DNA from: Kriegella sp963975415
GTDB lineage: Bacteria > Bacteroidota > Bacteroidia > Flavobacteriales > Flavobacteriaceae
Reading direction: 5' to 3'
Assembly: GCF_963975415.1 (NCBI RefSeq)
Contig: NZ_CAXBGN010000001.1
Coordinates: 186,001-250,000 of the forward strand
Length of the DNA stretch: 64,000 nucleotides
In this document: positions 25,841-33,867 of the stretch, in pieces
How positions within the stretch are numbered: the first letter of the stretch is position 1
How the letters are laid out: each line of letters starts with the position of its first letter
Made by a program: the position numbers and the translations under genes
The notes under the pieces: model-generated
Databases searched by the model: none
The model's input: only the letters and a program-made list of their open reading frames with translations
Told to the model about the DNA's origin: nothing

Positions 25841-26266
25841 CTATTCATTCTCAATAGTAAAAAAGTTCTTGACTATTTTTTTAAAATTGATATCGGATAG
25901 TGGTTTGTAGAGACAATCGCACACATTGTTGTTTGATAACGCCCTATATTTGACCTCTTCACTTGGTCGTGCCGTCAAGACGGTCAGGGCAATTTTTTCT
26001 CGCTCTTCTTTTTTAAAAAGGATGTTATAAGCCTCTAAAAACTCCCAACCATCCATAAGGGGCATTTCAATATCTAAAACCAAAAGAAAGGTGCCCGGTT
26101 CTATTTCGTCGATATGCGAATCTAAAAAATCAAGGGCTCGGTGACCATTGATAGCTGTATCAATCTTAACATCGGGTAATACTCTTTTCAGAAAGAGTGT
26201 ATTCAACATATTAGTGGTTCCGTCATCATCGACTAACAAAACCCATTTCAAATTGGAGTTAACCAT
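25841..26266 (-). CDS. Single-domain response regulator
   Basis: A 141-residue receiver domain with no output domain. Acidic pocket VDDD (about 12-15), phosphoacceptor Asp in LVLDIEMP (about 65), switch Thr/Ser in LTARPS (about 98-103) and conserved Lys in YKPLS (about 121) are all present. It should be phosphorylated by a histidine kinase encoded elsewhere and signal by protein contact. It stands alone, converging on the binding-protein gene with a gap of nine bases. Confidence 0.9.
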   Translation of the reverse strand: MVNSNLKWVLLVDDDGTTNMLNTLFLKRVLPDVKIDTAINGHRALDFLDSHIDEIEPGTFLLVLDIEMPLMDGWEFLEAYNILFKKEEREKIALTVLTARPSEEVKYRALSNNNVCDCLYKPLSDINFKKIVKNFFTIENE

Positions 26267-26440
26267 ACTTTTAGCTTCGAATTCTTAAAAAAACCTTTTA
26301 CCACCAACGACAGTGACAACTGTATTATTGCAAAAAGAATTAAAATTAAAAAAATTTGAGGCTAAAGTAAGTAGACTACTACAAACGTAAAAAAAAATTC
26401 ATCATCAACCAAGTATTGCTTTCAGAACCCCCTTTACTTC

Positions 26441-27106
26441 CTACCAATCAACTTCCCTACTACCATTCGACAAAAGCAGCTCATTGGTTTTGCTAAAATG
26501 CCTGTTTCCAAACCATAATCCTCGATTGGCGCTTAATGGTGACGGGTGGCCCGAGGTCAAAATATGATGCTTCTTCTGATCTATCAATGCGGCTTTCTTT
26601 TTAGCAAAGCCACCCCATAGCAGAAAAACTACATCTTCCTTTTCTTCCGATATTTTACGAATTACTGCATCGGTGAATGTTTCCCATCCTTTCTTTTGAT
26701 GACTGCCTGCTTGGTGTGCCCGAACAGTAAGGGTAGCATTTAGAAGCAATACCCCCTGGTCGGCCCAACGCTCCAGATTTCCGCTTTGAGGATACGGAGC
26801 CCCGGTATCTGTATTCAACTCTTTGAAAATGTTTACCAATGATGGTGGGTGCGGAATACCGTCACGTACGGAAAAACAAAGTCCGTTTGCCTGATTCGCA
26901 CCATGATACGGATCTTGTCCGATAATCACTACCTTGATTTCGTCAAACGGGCAGTGATCAAAAGCGGCAAAAACTTCTTTTCCGGGCGGATAGCAGACAT
27001 GTTGGTCATATTCGGCCTTTACAAAACCACGTAATGCCGTAAAATAAGGTTGTTCGAATTCCTTTTTTAGCTGTTTAAACCAACTTTCATGGATAGTAAC
27101 ACTCAT
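26441..27106 (-). CDS. ung: Uracil-DNA glycosylase, family 1
   Basis: A 221-residue enzyme from Met at 27106, which gives the usual MSVTIHESW start; an upstream ATG at 27142 would add 12 residues. It removes uracil from DNA. Catalytic water-activating motif GQDPYHG, the NANGLCFSV-like uracil pocket (here QANGLCFSV), LLLNATLTV, LLWGGFAKKK and HPSPLSANRG, with the leucine-loop His, are all present. It is monocistronic, facing left, with a long gene-free stretch upstream. Confidence 0.97.
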   Translation of the reverse strand: MSVTIHESWFKQLKKEFEQPYFTALRGFVKAEYDQHVCYPPGKEVFAAFDHCPFDEIKVVIIGQDPYHGANQANGLCFSVRDGIPHPPSLVNIFKELNTDTGAPYPQSGNLERWADQGVLLLNATLTVRAHQAGSHQKKGWETFTDAVIRKISEEKEDVVFLLWGGFAKKKAALIDQKKHHILTSGHPSPLSANRGLWFGNRHFSKTNELLLSNGSREVDW

Positions 27107-27653
27107 TGATATACTATATTTATTAACTAAAGCTTTTCTCAATCACCATGTCCGTCCCATGTGATTCCGGTTATTATCGGACAAAATGGAAGGTTTAAAA
27201 GTAGTTAAAACTTCGGGATTACCCTGGCAGTTTAAACTGGGTAACGCATCATAATAGCCAAAATTTATTTATCTAAAAAACTATAAATAAGTTATTTATG
27301 TTTATTTACATAAAGTAATACACGAATAATAATCGCAAAGTACTTAAGAAGATTATGAGATATAAATATTGTACAACAGATCGATTTATCTTTTATAATC
27401 GCTCCTACCCTTTTCAATATATGGGATGCTTCACAGAAGATTCCTTTTAAAAGTTGCCATAATTAAAAAGCTGTTTGTTTTCTTGTCACCGAAAAATTTG
27501 GATTGTAAAAAGCGAAACACTCTTTATTAATGAATGGATTGCCCCTCTTTAAAGTTGGTCAATTGTAAAGGACAACTAAATTGCTTAAACCCTTTAAGAC
27601 GACAACAAGTCATGTCACTGAATAAGATAACCGAAGTGCGAAAAACAAGCTGG
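27107..27653. other. 547-bp gene-free stretch
   Basis: No coding frame, tRNA or mobile element is seen. It is AT-rich and holds a small palindrome CAGTTTAAACTG (27228-27239) flanked by TACCC/GGGTA-like arms. The part next to 27106 should carry the ung promoter, but no exact TAnnTTTG was found. Confidence 0.5.
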
Positions 27654-28970
27654 TTATTCTAGCTCAATCGCCGCAGTACCATGGTTTAAAGAATGCTTTT
27701 GGGCAAACGATGGTTCGTAGATATCTTTAACAATTTCATATAAATCCGGAATCACATTTGACGCCAGTCTCGAGTGCGAGTTCAAAAGCACACAAATTCC
27801 CAAATCGGCTTCGGGGTATAAGGCAATTTCGTTTCTATAGCTATTTACACTTCCTCCATGGTGCCAAATGGTTTTTTCCCTAGTGTCGTCATCGTCCTCA
27901 ACGAATTTATGAATACGCCACCCAAAACCATAATACGATTTTACATGACCGGGCCATCGTTGATAATATTTACTATGTCCAGCAATTTCAACAAAGGGAT
28001 TAAAGGCTTCTTCTAAAGCGGATTTATTCAACACATCAGGATTATGCCCCAACAAAAATCGCATCCATCGACCCATATCATGGGCATTTGAGCTTATACC
28101 TCCTGCAGCAATGGCGTTATAATATTTATCCGTAAGTTTTAAGGTTCTCCAGCCCTTCCCTCTCTTTGAATGTGGTAAGGCAACATTACTTTCATGTGCC
28201 AGAGCTTCAAAATCGCTGGTAGTATTACACATTTCCAACGGCTTAAAAAACCGATTGTTCAACAAGGTATTGATTTTTTGTCCTGTCGCTTTCCGCATCA
28301 TTTCACCACAGAGGGCAAACATGGCATTTTGATAGCTATACATTAAGCCTGGCTTGCTAATCGGTACGACTTCTTTAAAACGCTCTGCTATGGTCGTCAT
28401 TGGCAGCCCTGCCTCTACAAGATTGGTAAAACTATGATAAGGCGTGCCTGAAGTATGCGATAAAATATTGGCCAGTGTAATTTGATTTGTATTTCTGCTA
28501 TCTCCCAGACGAAACTCGGGCAAATAATCGATAACCTTATCCGTCCAAGCTAATTTGCCCTCCTGCTTTACATTGGCCGCTAAAACTCCTGCAAACCCTT
28601 TGGATAAAGATCCGAGTCGAAATACGGTTTCCCCGGTGACGAGGTCGTTCATGTTTGTGTTACGCTTACCAAAACCATCTGAAATCACAATGGAATCTCC
28701 TTGCACGATGCTTACTCCCGCACCCACGATGTCACCCTCGGCTATTGCCTTTTTGAAATAATTTCTTAGTTCAACCTGCAATTCTTGCTGCTGTTGCTTA
28801 TACCGCTGCACCTCTTTTTGGTCCACCTTTTTTTTGTTGGCCTCTATATTTTCAGCCGAAAAGGTTGTCTTGGCATGGGAAGTAGGTTCGGGTTTGGTGG
28901 CGCTTAAGGTCAGAAAAAAAACGGCAAGGATGAGAAGCGTACATCCTACCAAAATTTTGAGTCGCTGCAT
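27654..28970 (-). CDS. Serine hydrolase, beta-lactamase (class C/PBP4*) fold
   Basis: A 438-residue protein from Met at 28970, which opens with a membrane segment (KILVGCTLLILAVFFLTL). An ATG at 29045 would add 25 unlikely residues before it. The beta-lactamase domain has Ser-x-x-Lys in GSLSKGFAG, Tyr-x-Asn in YSYQNAMF, and HHGGSVNSY in the third motif position. These proteins are peptidases or esterases rather than antibiotic-resistance enzymes in most cases. The Lys/Gln-rich linker (about 45-75) separates the anchor from the periplasmic domain. Substrate unknown. Confidence 0.85.
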   Translation of the reverse strand: MQRLKILVGCTLLILAVFFLTLSATKPEPTSHAKTTFSAENIEANKKKVDQKEVQRYKQQQQELQVELRNYFKKAIAEGDIVGAGVSIVQGDSIVISDGFGKRNTNMNDLVTGETVFRLGSLSKGFAGVLAANVKQEGKLAWTDKVIDYLPEFRLGDSRNTNQITLANILSHTSGTPYHSFTNLVEAGLPMTTIAERFKEVVPISKPGLMYSYQNAMFALCGEMMRKATGQKINTLLNNRFFKPLEMCNTTSDFEALAHESNVALPHSKRGKGWRTLKLTDKYYNAIAAGGISSNAHDMGRWMRFLLGHNPDVLNKSALEEAFNPFVEIAGHSKYYQRWPGHVKSYYGFGWRIHKFVEDDDDTREKTIWHHGGSVNSYRNEIALYPEADLGICVLLNSHSRLASNVIPDLYEIVKDIYEPSFAQKHSLNHGTAAIELE

Positions 28971-29318
28971 GAATAACGTATTGTTTACTTTCGAAATGAG
29001 AGCATGAATATAAGATGAAATACTTAAATAACGGATGAAATACACATTTTCTTATAAATTTCCACGCTTTTTCTTGACAATAGCTTTTTAGGTAAATAAA
29101 TGGCTACAAATTATGGCAAAAATGACCCGCTATTTATATAACAACTAGTGCTGCCTTAGTTGAAATATGAAGAAATTCTACTAACTTAGTAGACAGTGCT
29201 CAAAGGACACATTCCTGTTGTGAGAATGACAGGTATTTATTGAAACGGAGTTTACAATAAAAAATTACTGTTACTGGTTCTGCTTGTTTTAATAGCAGTT
29301 CAATGTTATACTCAGGTT

Positions 29319-30635
29319 GTGGGCAATGATCCCGATATAAATCAAAAAAGTATCGAATTTAACTCTTATAAAATATCTTCAAAAGTCATAGAACTTGACA
29401 AAGTCGTAAAAGGTATTGGGCCTAATGGGCATACTAGCTTAGGAATAGCTTCCAGAGACTTAATAGGTGAAGAAGAACTGAAAGGGTATCCTAAAATGAA
29501 GAGTTTACCTGACTCTTTGATAGATATGAAAGAGTACCTCTTTGTGTTAAACGATTTTCAGTTTTTTTATCAAAACTATAAACAAGGAATTTACAGCAAA
29601 GAATTTTTCCTTAAGAAAGCCAAGGGCAATAGAAGAAAACTAAAGGACACCATACGCTTATCAGATAAGAAAATCAAAAGCACCATTTCTGTAGTTGCCG
29701 GTTATGCAGCTGACAGTACTGTTGTCTATATTGTTGATGCAAACAATAACAATGATTATTCGGATGATACGCCGAGAGTGCTGCTTGATAATGTAATGAA
29801 AGAAGATGATATAGTTGCGAACTCTGAATCGGTTGATATTGAATATTATGACGGAGAAACCATAAAAAAGGATACGCAACTTGTTATGATTACCAAAAGT
29901 GGCAACGGTAAAAACATTTCCCTATCTTTCAGGTTTCCCCAATATCGATATGGCAAAGTTACTTTAGGTAAAAATGATTATCTCATAGTAGCGGAATCTA
30001 TGACTTTTAATCCATCCATTTTTTTTGTTAAAGACCGACCATATTTCAACATACTCGACCAAAAGTTCAAAATTAACCCTTCTCAATATCTAGAAATAGA
30101 CGGCAATTATGTTCAGTATACCCCATTATCACAAAATCTTGATAAGATAAAATTAACAATTAGCTATACGGATCAAGAGAGTAAAATAATTCCTGTATCA
30201 AATCAAGTAGGTATGTTCGCCCCGGAGGTTAGTGGAATAAACATTCTGAATAATACAAAAATTTCACTCAAAGAGCATAGGGGCAAATATGTTTTTCTTG
30301 ATTTCTGGAGCACGGCATGTCCTCCATGCATCATGGAGTTTACTAAAATTAGGGCAGTATATGACAAATTCAGTGAAAAGGAAATTGCCATTATAGGAAT
30401 AGCGGATGTAGCAGGTAACATCGATTTAAAGGATTTTTTAGCTGATGAAAATGTGACATGGCCCAACATTCATGAAGAAAACCCATCAACGATTATGAAC
30501 GGGTACAATATTAATCTATATCCTACAACCTATTTGGTAGATCCCAATGGCAAAATAATTGCCACTAACTTGAGATGGGATGATTTAAATAATAAATTGG
30601 AGTTATTGGAAGTTGCCAAAAAAACCGTTCCGTAG
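29319..30635 (+). CDS. Exported thioredoxin-fold (TlpA-like) protein with unclear start
   Basis: From the first usable start (GTG 29319) this gives 438 residues. The frame stays open upstream to a TGA at 29241 and encodes a clear signal peptide, NKKLLLLVLLVLIAVQCYTQ, from 29256, but no ATG, GTG or TTG precedes it; only CTG codons lie inside it. The C-terminal ~140 residues are a TlpA/AhpC thioredoxin domain: FLDFWSTACPPC with a CPPC redox pair, then IAIIGIAD and YPTTYLVDPNG with the cis-Pro. The N-terminal ~290 residues are mostly beta, no known domain. It is either translated from a rare start codon or a gene whose start was lost by mutation. Confidence 0.75.
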   Translation: MGNDPDINQKSIEFNSYKISSKVIELDKVVKGIGPNGHTSLGIASRDLIGEEELKGYPKMKSLPDSLIDMKEYLFVLNDFQFFYQNYKQGIYSKEFFLKKAKGNRRKLKDTIRLSDKKIKSTISVVAGYAADSTVVYIVDANNNNDYSDDTPRVLLDNVMKEDDIVANSESVDIEYYDGETIKKDTQLVMITKSGNGKNISLSFRFPQYRYGKVTLGKNDYLIVAESMTFNPSIFFVKDRPYFNILDQKFKINPSQYLEIDGNYVQYTPLSQNLDKIKLTISYTDQESKIIPVSNQVGMFAPEVSGINILNNTKISLKEHRGKYVFLDFWSTACPPCIMEFTKIRAVYDKFSEKEIAIIGIADVAGNIDLKDFLADENVTWPNIHEENPSTIMNGYNINLYPTTYLVDPNGKIIATNLRWDDLNNKLELLEVAKKTVP

Positions 30636-30784
30636 ACTACAAGACAATTTGTTTGGTAATATTAGCAACACTTAAAATTTCTGCCCAATCGCTCAAACTG
30701 TATAGCTGTTTTATTTGTTCCCACCAATCAAAAGAAATAATAAAAATCCCCAATAGTCATTCTAAGCCGAAATCCGAAAAATTG

Positions 30785-31837
30785 TTACCGCGAAGCCTGT
30801 TGTTGCTCTAGAACCTCATTTTGGGCAAAACGATATTTAAGAATATTCAAATAGCGTAAGGCATCCTTATTTTCATAATCGGCATACGATTTTGACGCCC
30901 AGTCTATCGCTTCGGGCAGATTGCCATTGATTTCGTTAATGATGGCCATATTATAACAGGCCCTTCCAGCAATCTTGGGTTTGCTGTTAGTGAGTTCCAT
31001 CTCCCAGAGTTTGGCAGCACCGTCCCAATCACCAGTTTGTGCTCTACGCTTGGCCATAACGAACTTATCACTACCACGCACAAAATAATTTCTTGAAATC
31101 CTTCGCTTTTGGGGTTGTAAGCGTAAGCCGTAGGCACTTCCCATGTTTTTGCTGTATTGTACGACCGTTTCATTACGGTTGGCAATAGCCTCGAGAGCCT
31201 TTACAGGGTTAATGCCTTTACCGGCGGAATGAATCCCTTCCCGAAAGGTGAACTCGTCTAAGATTCTTCTATTTTTCGCATCATAGATGCGCCATCCTTT
31301 TTTTATTTGGGTGTTTAACTTCACTTCATGTGCCGGTACCGATACTTTGACCCCTAATGCATTGGGAAGTTGCATGGTCGTCATTGAATAGTCAACCTTT
31401 GTATCGGTATCATAAAAGGCCAATGAAAAAATAAGGTCTACGTTGTTGTGTTCGCAGAGCATGTCTATCGTTTCCCATGACAAGGTGGCCGGCCACACAC
31501 CGAGCCCTTTTCGAACATCGGCTCCATTCTCCAATACTTTTACCGCTTCGAAACGGGTATCACGTTCAAGTTCGGTATGTAGTGCCGCAATGGTCGCTTC
31601 TGCACCTTTAGCATCTAGGTTTAACCCTTCAGCCGAGACAATCTTATCAATTTTATCTAGCACGCTGTTATTTTCCGAAGGCACACTACGGTTAATAATT
31701 GCGGCACTATGAACCCCAGAGGGAATAGGAACCGCAGCCGGTTCCAAGGCGCCCATAGTCAAGGTATTCGTAGCACTACAAGATGACAGAATGATTGCTG
31801 TGCCAAAAAGGATTGGAAATAGGTTTCGTTTTTTCAT
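30785..31837 (-). CDS. DUF6340-family lipoprotein
   Basis: A 350-residue lipoprotein with lipobox IILSSCSATN. The N-terminal two thirds match the flavobacterial DUF6340 family (MGALEPAAVPIPSGV..., AAIINRS). The C-terminal ~90 residues form TPR-like helices (WDGAAKLWEMELTN, ACYNMAIINEINGNLPEAIDWA). Function is unknown; an outer-membrane-associated scaffold is plausible. It stands alone. Confidence 0.78.
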   Translation of the reverse strand: MKKRNLFPILFGTAIILSSCSATNTLTMGALEPAAVPIPSGVHSAAIINRSVPSENNSVLDKIDKIVSAEGLNLDAKGAEATIAALHTELERDTRFEAVKVLENGADVRKGLGVWPATLSWETIDMLCEHNNVDLIFSLAFYDTDTKVDYSMTTMQLPNALGVKVSVPAHEVKLNTQIKKGWRIYDAKNRRILDEFTFREGIHSAGKGINPVKALEAIANRNETVVQYSKNMGSAYGLRLQPQKRRISRNYFVRGSDKFVMAKRRAQTGDWDGAAKLWEMELTNSKPKIAGRACYNMAIINEINGNLPEAIDWASKSYADYENKDALRYLNILKYRFAQNEVLEQQQASR

Positions 31838-32047
31838 GGGGTGTTTTTCTAATTCAAAGTAGGTTATATGCTGAAGTTGGAGGTATTAAAACTTCCGAAG
31901 TGGACAAATTATTGTTCGAATTTCCACTTCACACAGGTCATAGGTCGAAAATATGGGCTCCATGGCTCATTTTGTAGGAAGTTGTTGCTTTCATTGGCTA
32001 TTTTTCGATGTTTTAGTAGCCAATTTTAACCAAATTACTCTTTAAAT

Positions 32048-32971
32048 ATGGAGGTTTTACACTTTATCAAATATTTCAGCAAGGGGTTTACATCGTATTT
32101 TAATAAAATTTCAAAAAATAGGGCTGTTTTTATTTTTGACGTTGAAGACAGTATTCAGGACCTGAGTAGTGAAACAAGAAATCATGACTTAAAACAGAAA
32201 TATCGGGATATTTTAAGAGCGTTATTAAAGTCAACCGAAGGAATCTACCAAAACCACCGTATCGGCATTCGAATCAATAGTTTTAATTCAAAGGAGTTTG
32301 AGCAAGACATCACTCTTCTCAAGGACCTCAAAGAAGTACAATGGGAAACCATCTTGATACCCAAGGTCGAAAACAGACTTGAGATCGAACAAGTGCTTTT
32401 TATATTGCATCACAACAACATAAAATTTAATAATATTGGTATTTTTGCCGAGACAAGAAAGGGTGTTTCTTCACTAAAAGAAATAATTGAACCGGCTGTC
32501 CCTGAACTTAAATATGTGATTTTCGGCCACGCGGATTATAACATCGACAGCGATATATTTCCTTTTATACACCATAGTGAAGTAACCTATTGGAAATGGG
32601 TTACCAATATACTTGATCATATGAACGGTTCTAACCTTACCTTTATCAATTCACCATGTCTATTTCTAAAGGATGATGAACTATTCAACTTTACGCTAAA
32701 CCAATTGAATTTTATGTGCACCGGAAACTATGGCCAAATGACCCTAACGCATAAACAGACCGAATTGTGTAATCAATATTCACCAACTAAGCCCTACGTT
32801 ACAAGTTTCCCCCCGATTGAAAAGGATCCAATTGCATATGCAAACTATATTTTGGCTAAATTGGTCGCCAAAGATGCCGATAAAAGCTTTTGTGTGGATG
32901 ATAAGGGATATTTAATGAGTCCACACGAAATATTAATGGCCCAAAAGATTCTGATTTCAAACCATTCATAA
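32048..32971 (+). CDS. HpcH/HpaI aldolase or citrate-lyase beta-like (CitE-like) protein
   Basis: A 307-residue TIM-barrel protein of the CitE/malyl-CoA lyase family. Seen are the early acidic motif FDVEDSIQD (about 31-39), RIGIRINSF with the CoA/substrate Arg (about 75-83), ILIPKVEN (about 105-112) and the metal-ligand Glu in IFAETRKG (about 132-139). The reaction would be reversible C-C cleavage of an acyl-CoA or hydroxy acid. It overlaps the next gene in ATGA and is not near citrate lyase subunits, so it works in another pathway. CitE-like enzymes of this kind also occur in polysaccharide or lipid loci. Confidence 0.78.
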   Translation: MEVLHFIKYFSKGFTSYFNKISKNRAVFIFDVEDSIQDLSSETRNHDLKQKYRDILRALLKSTEGIYQNHRIGIRINSFNSKEFEQDITLLKDLKEVQWETILIPKVENRLEIEQVLFILHHNNIKFNNIGIFAETRKGVSSLKEIIEPAVPELKYVIFGHADYNIDSDIFPFIHHSEVTYWKWVTNILDHMNGSNLTFINSPCLFLKDDELFNFTLNQLNFMCTGNYGQMTLTHKQTELCNQYSPTKPYVTSFPPIEKDPIAYANYILAKLVAKDADKSFCVDDKGYLMSPHEILMAQKILISNHS

Positions 32972-33813
32972 TGAATACAAAGAAGATAGTATTAGTCAGT
33001 GGTTGTATGGCCGTTCAAGATAGGGCCAAAAAGAACATTGTTCAAGATGATGTATATCATTGGCGTATGAAAAAGGAAATCTTCGTAGCATACGGGATTA
33101 ATATAGATTTCCCCATCATTACCTATCGAGACTTGATAGATTGTTTTCCAAAGGTTAAAGAATTTTGTGGTTTAAACGCTGTAGACCTCATGGTTTTTCA
33201 AGTACGGTCGCACGATTATCTTAGCAATACCAGTTATAAAAAAAAGGCGCCAAAAGTAGCAGATGATGGCGACATAACCCCGGTAAACAAAAAAGGAAGA
33301 CAAAACCTTTATCAGAAGCTCTTCGGATGGTACAGAAAGATAAAATTACATTTAAAATCTAAAGAAACAGGGTTTTACAAAGTTCTTCTAAGGTCATTAC
33401 GATTAATTAGTAGAAATCTGATCAGACCATTGCTGTTGGTATTGGGGATGACCAAAAACAATCACAAGAAAGTAGAACGTAAATATGAAAATCTTTTGGT
33501 CGATATCGATGAGTACTGCGCTAAAGAAGGAATACCGGTAGTGTACCTGGGGGTAACCTCTAGACCAAATTCCTATATCGAAAACTTGATTTGTAAAAGA
33601 TTAAATACAAGGATGTCCCAATTTATTACATCTATGGGCGGTACGTATATCGATATTTTTGGCAAGTACGATGACGAAAGCAACTATAAATTTGTAAGGG
33701 GAACGGATGTACCCGACCAAATATGTCTTAACGCTGTTGGTCACAAAGAAGTAGCAAATAAACTAATGGTTGAAGTCAAAGAAATTGCCTTGCCGTTAGA
33801 ACAATTGGCATAG
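32971..33813 (+). CDS. Possible SGNH-hydrolase-like protein paired with the CitE-like gene
   Basis: A 280-residue protein. N-terminal LVSGCMAVQD and C-terminal LNAVGHKEVANKL resemble the first block (Gly-Cys in place of GDS) and the block with catalytic His of SGNH/GDSL hydrolases, but no GDS serine is seen. A basic insert lies at about 90-170. If the fold is right, the nucleophile is missing or altered. Its start overlaps the CitE-like stop (ATGA), so the two are co-translated and probably serve one pathway, perhaps cell-surface glycan or lipid modification. Low-confidence family call. Confidence 0.5.
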   Translation: MNTKKIVLVSGCMAVQDRAKKNIVQDDVYHWRMKKEIFVAYGINIDFPIITYRDLIDCFPKVKEFCGLNAVDLMVFQVRSHDYLSNTSYKKKAPKVADDGDITPVNKKGRQNLYQKLFGWYRKIKLHLKSKETGFYKVLLRSLRLISRNLIRPLLLVLGMTKNNHKKVERKYENLLVDIDEYCAKEGIPVVYLGVTSRPNSYIENLICKRLNTRMSQFITSMGGTYIDIFGKYDDESNYKFVRGTDVPDQICLNAVGHKEVANKLMVEVKEIALPLEQLA

Positions 33814-33840
33814 GCGTCTTACCAATTCACACCTAATCCC

Positions 33841-33848
33841 TACCTTTG
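33841..33848 (+). promoter_or_regulatory. -7 element for mutS2
   Basis: TACCTTTG fits TAnnTTTG and lies 19 bases before the mutS2 ATG. No good -33 partner is seen. Confidence 0.45.
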
Positions 33849-33867
33849 CCATCGATTTAATTGATCA

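Noticed and set aside
27107..27653. Hidden tRNA or small RNA gene in the 547-bp gap
   Set aside because: No T-loop GTTCRANNC, acceptor pairing or strong terminator was seen; left as gene-free.
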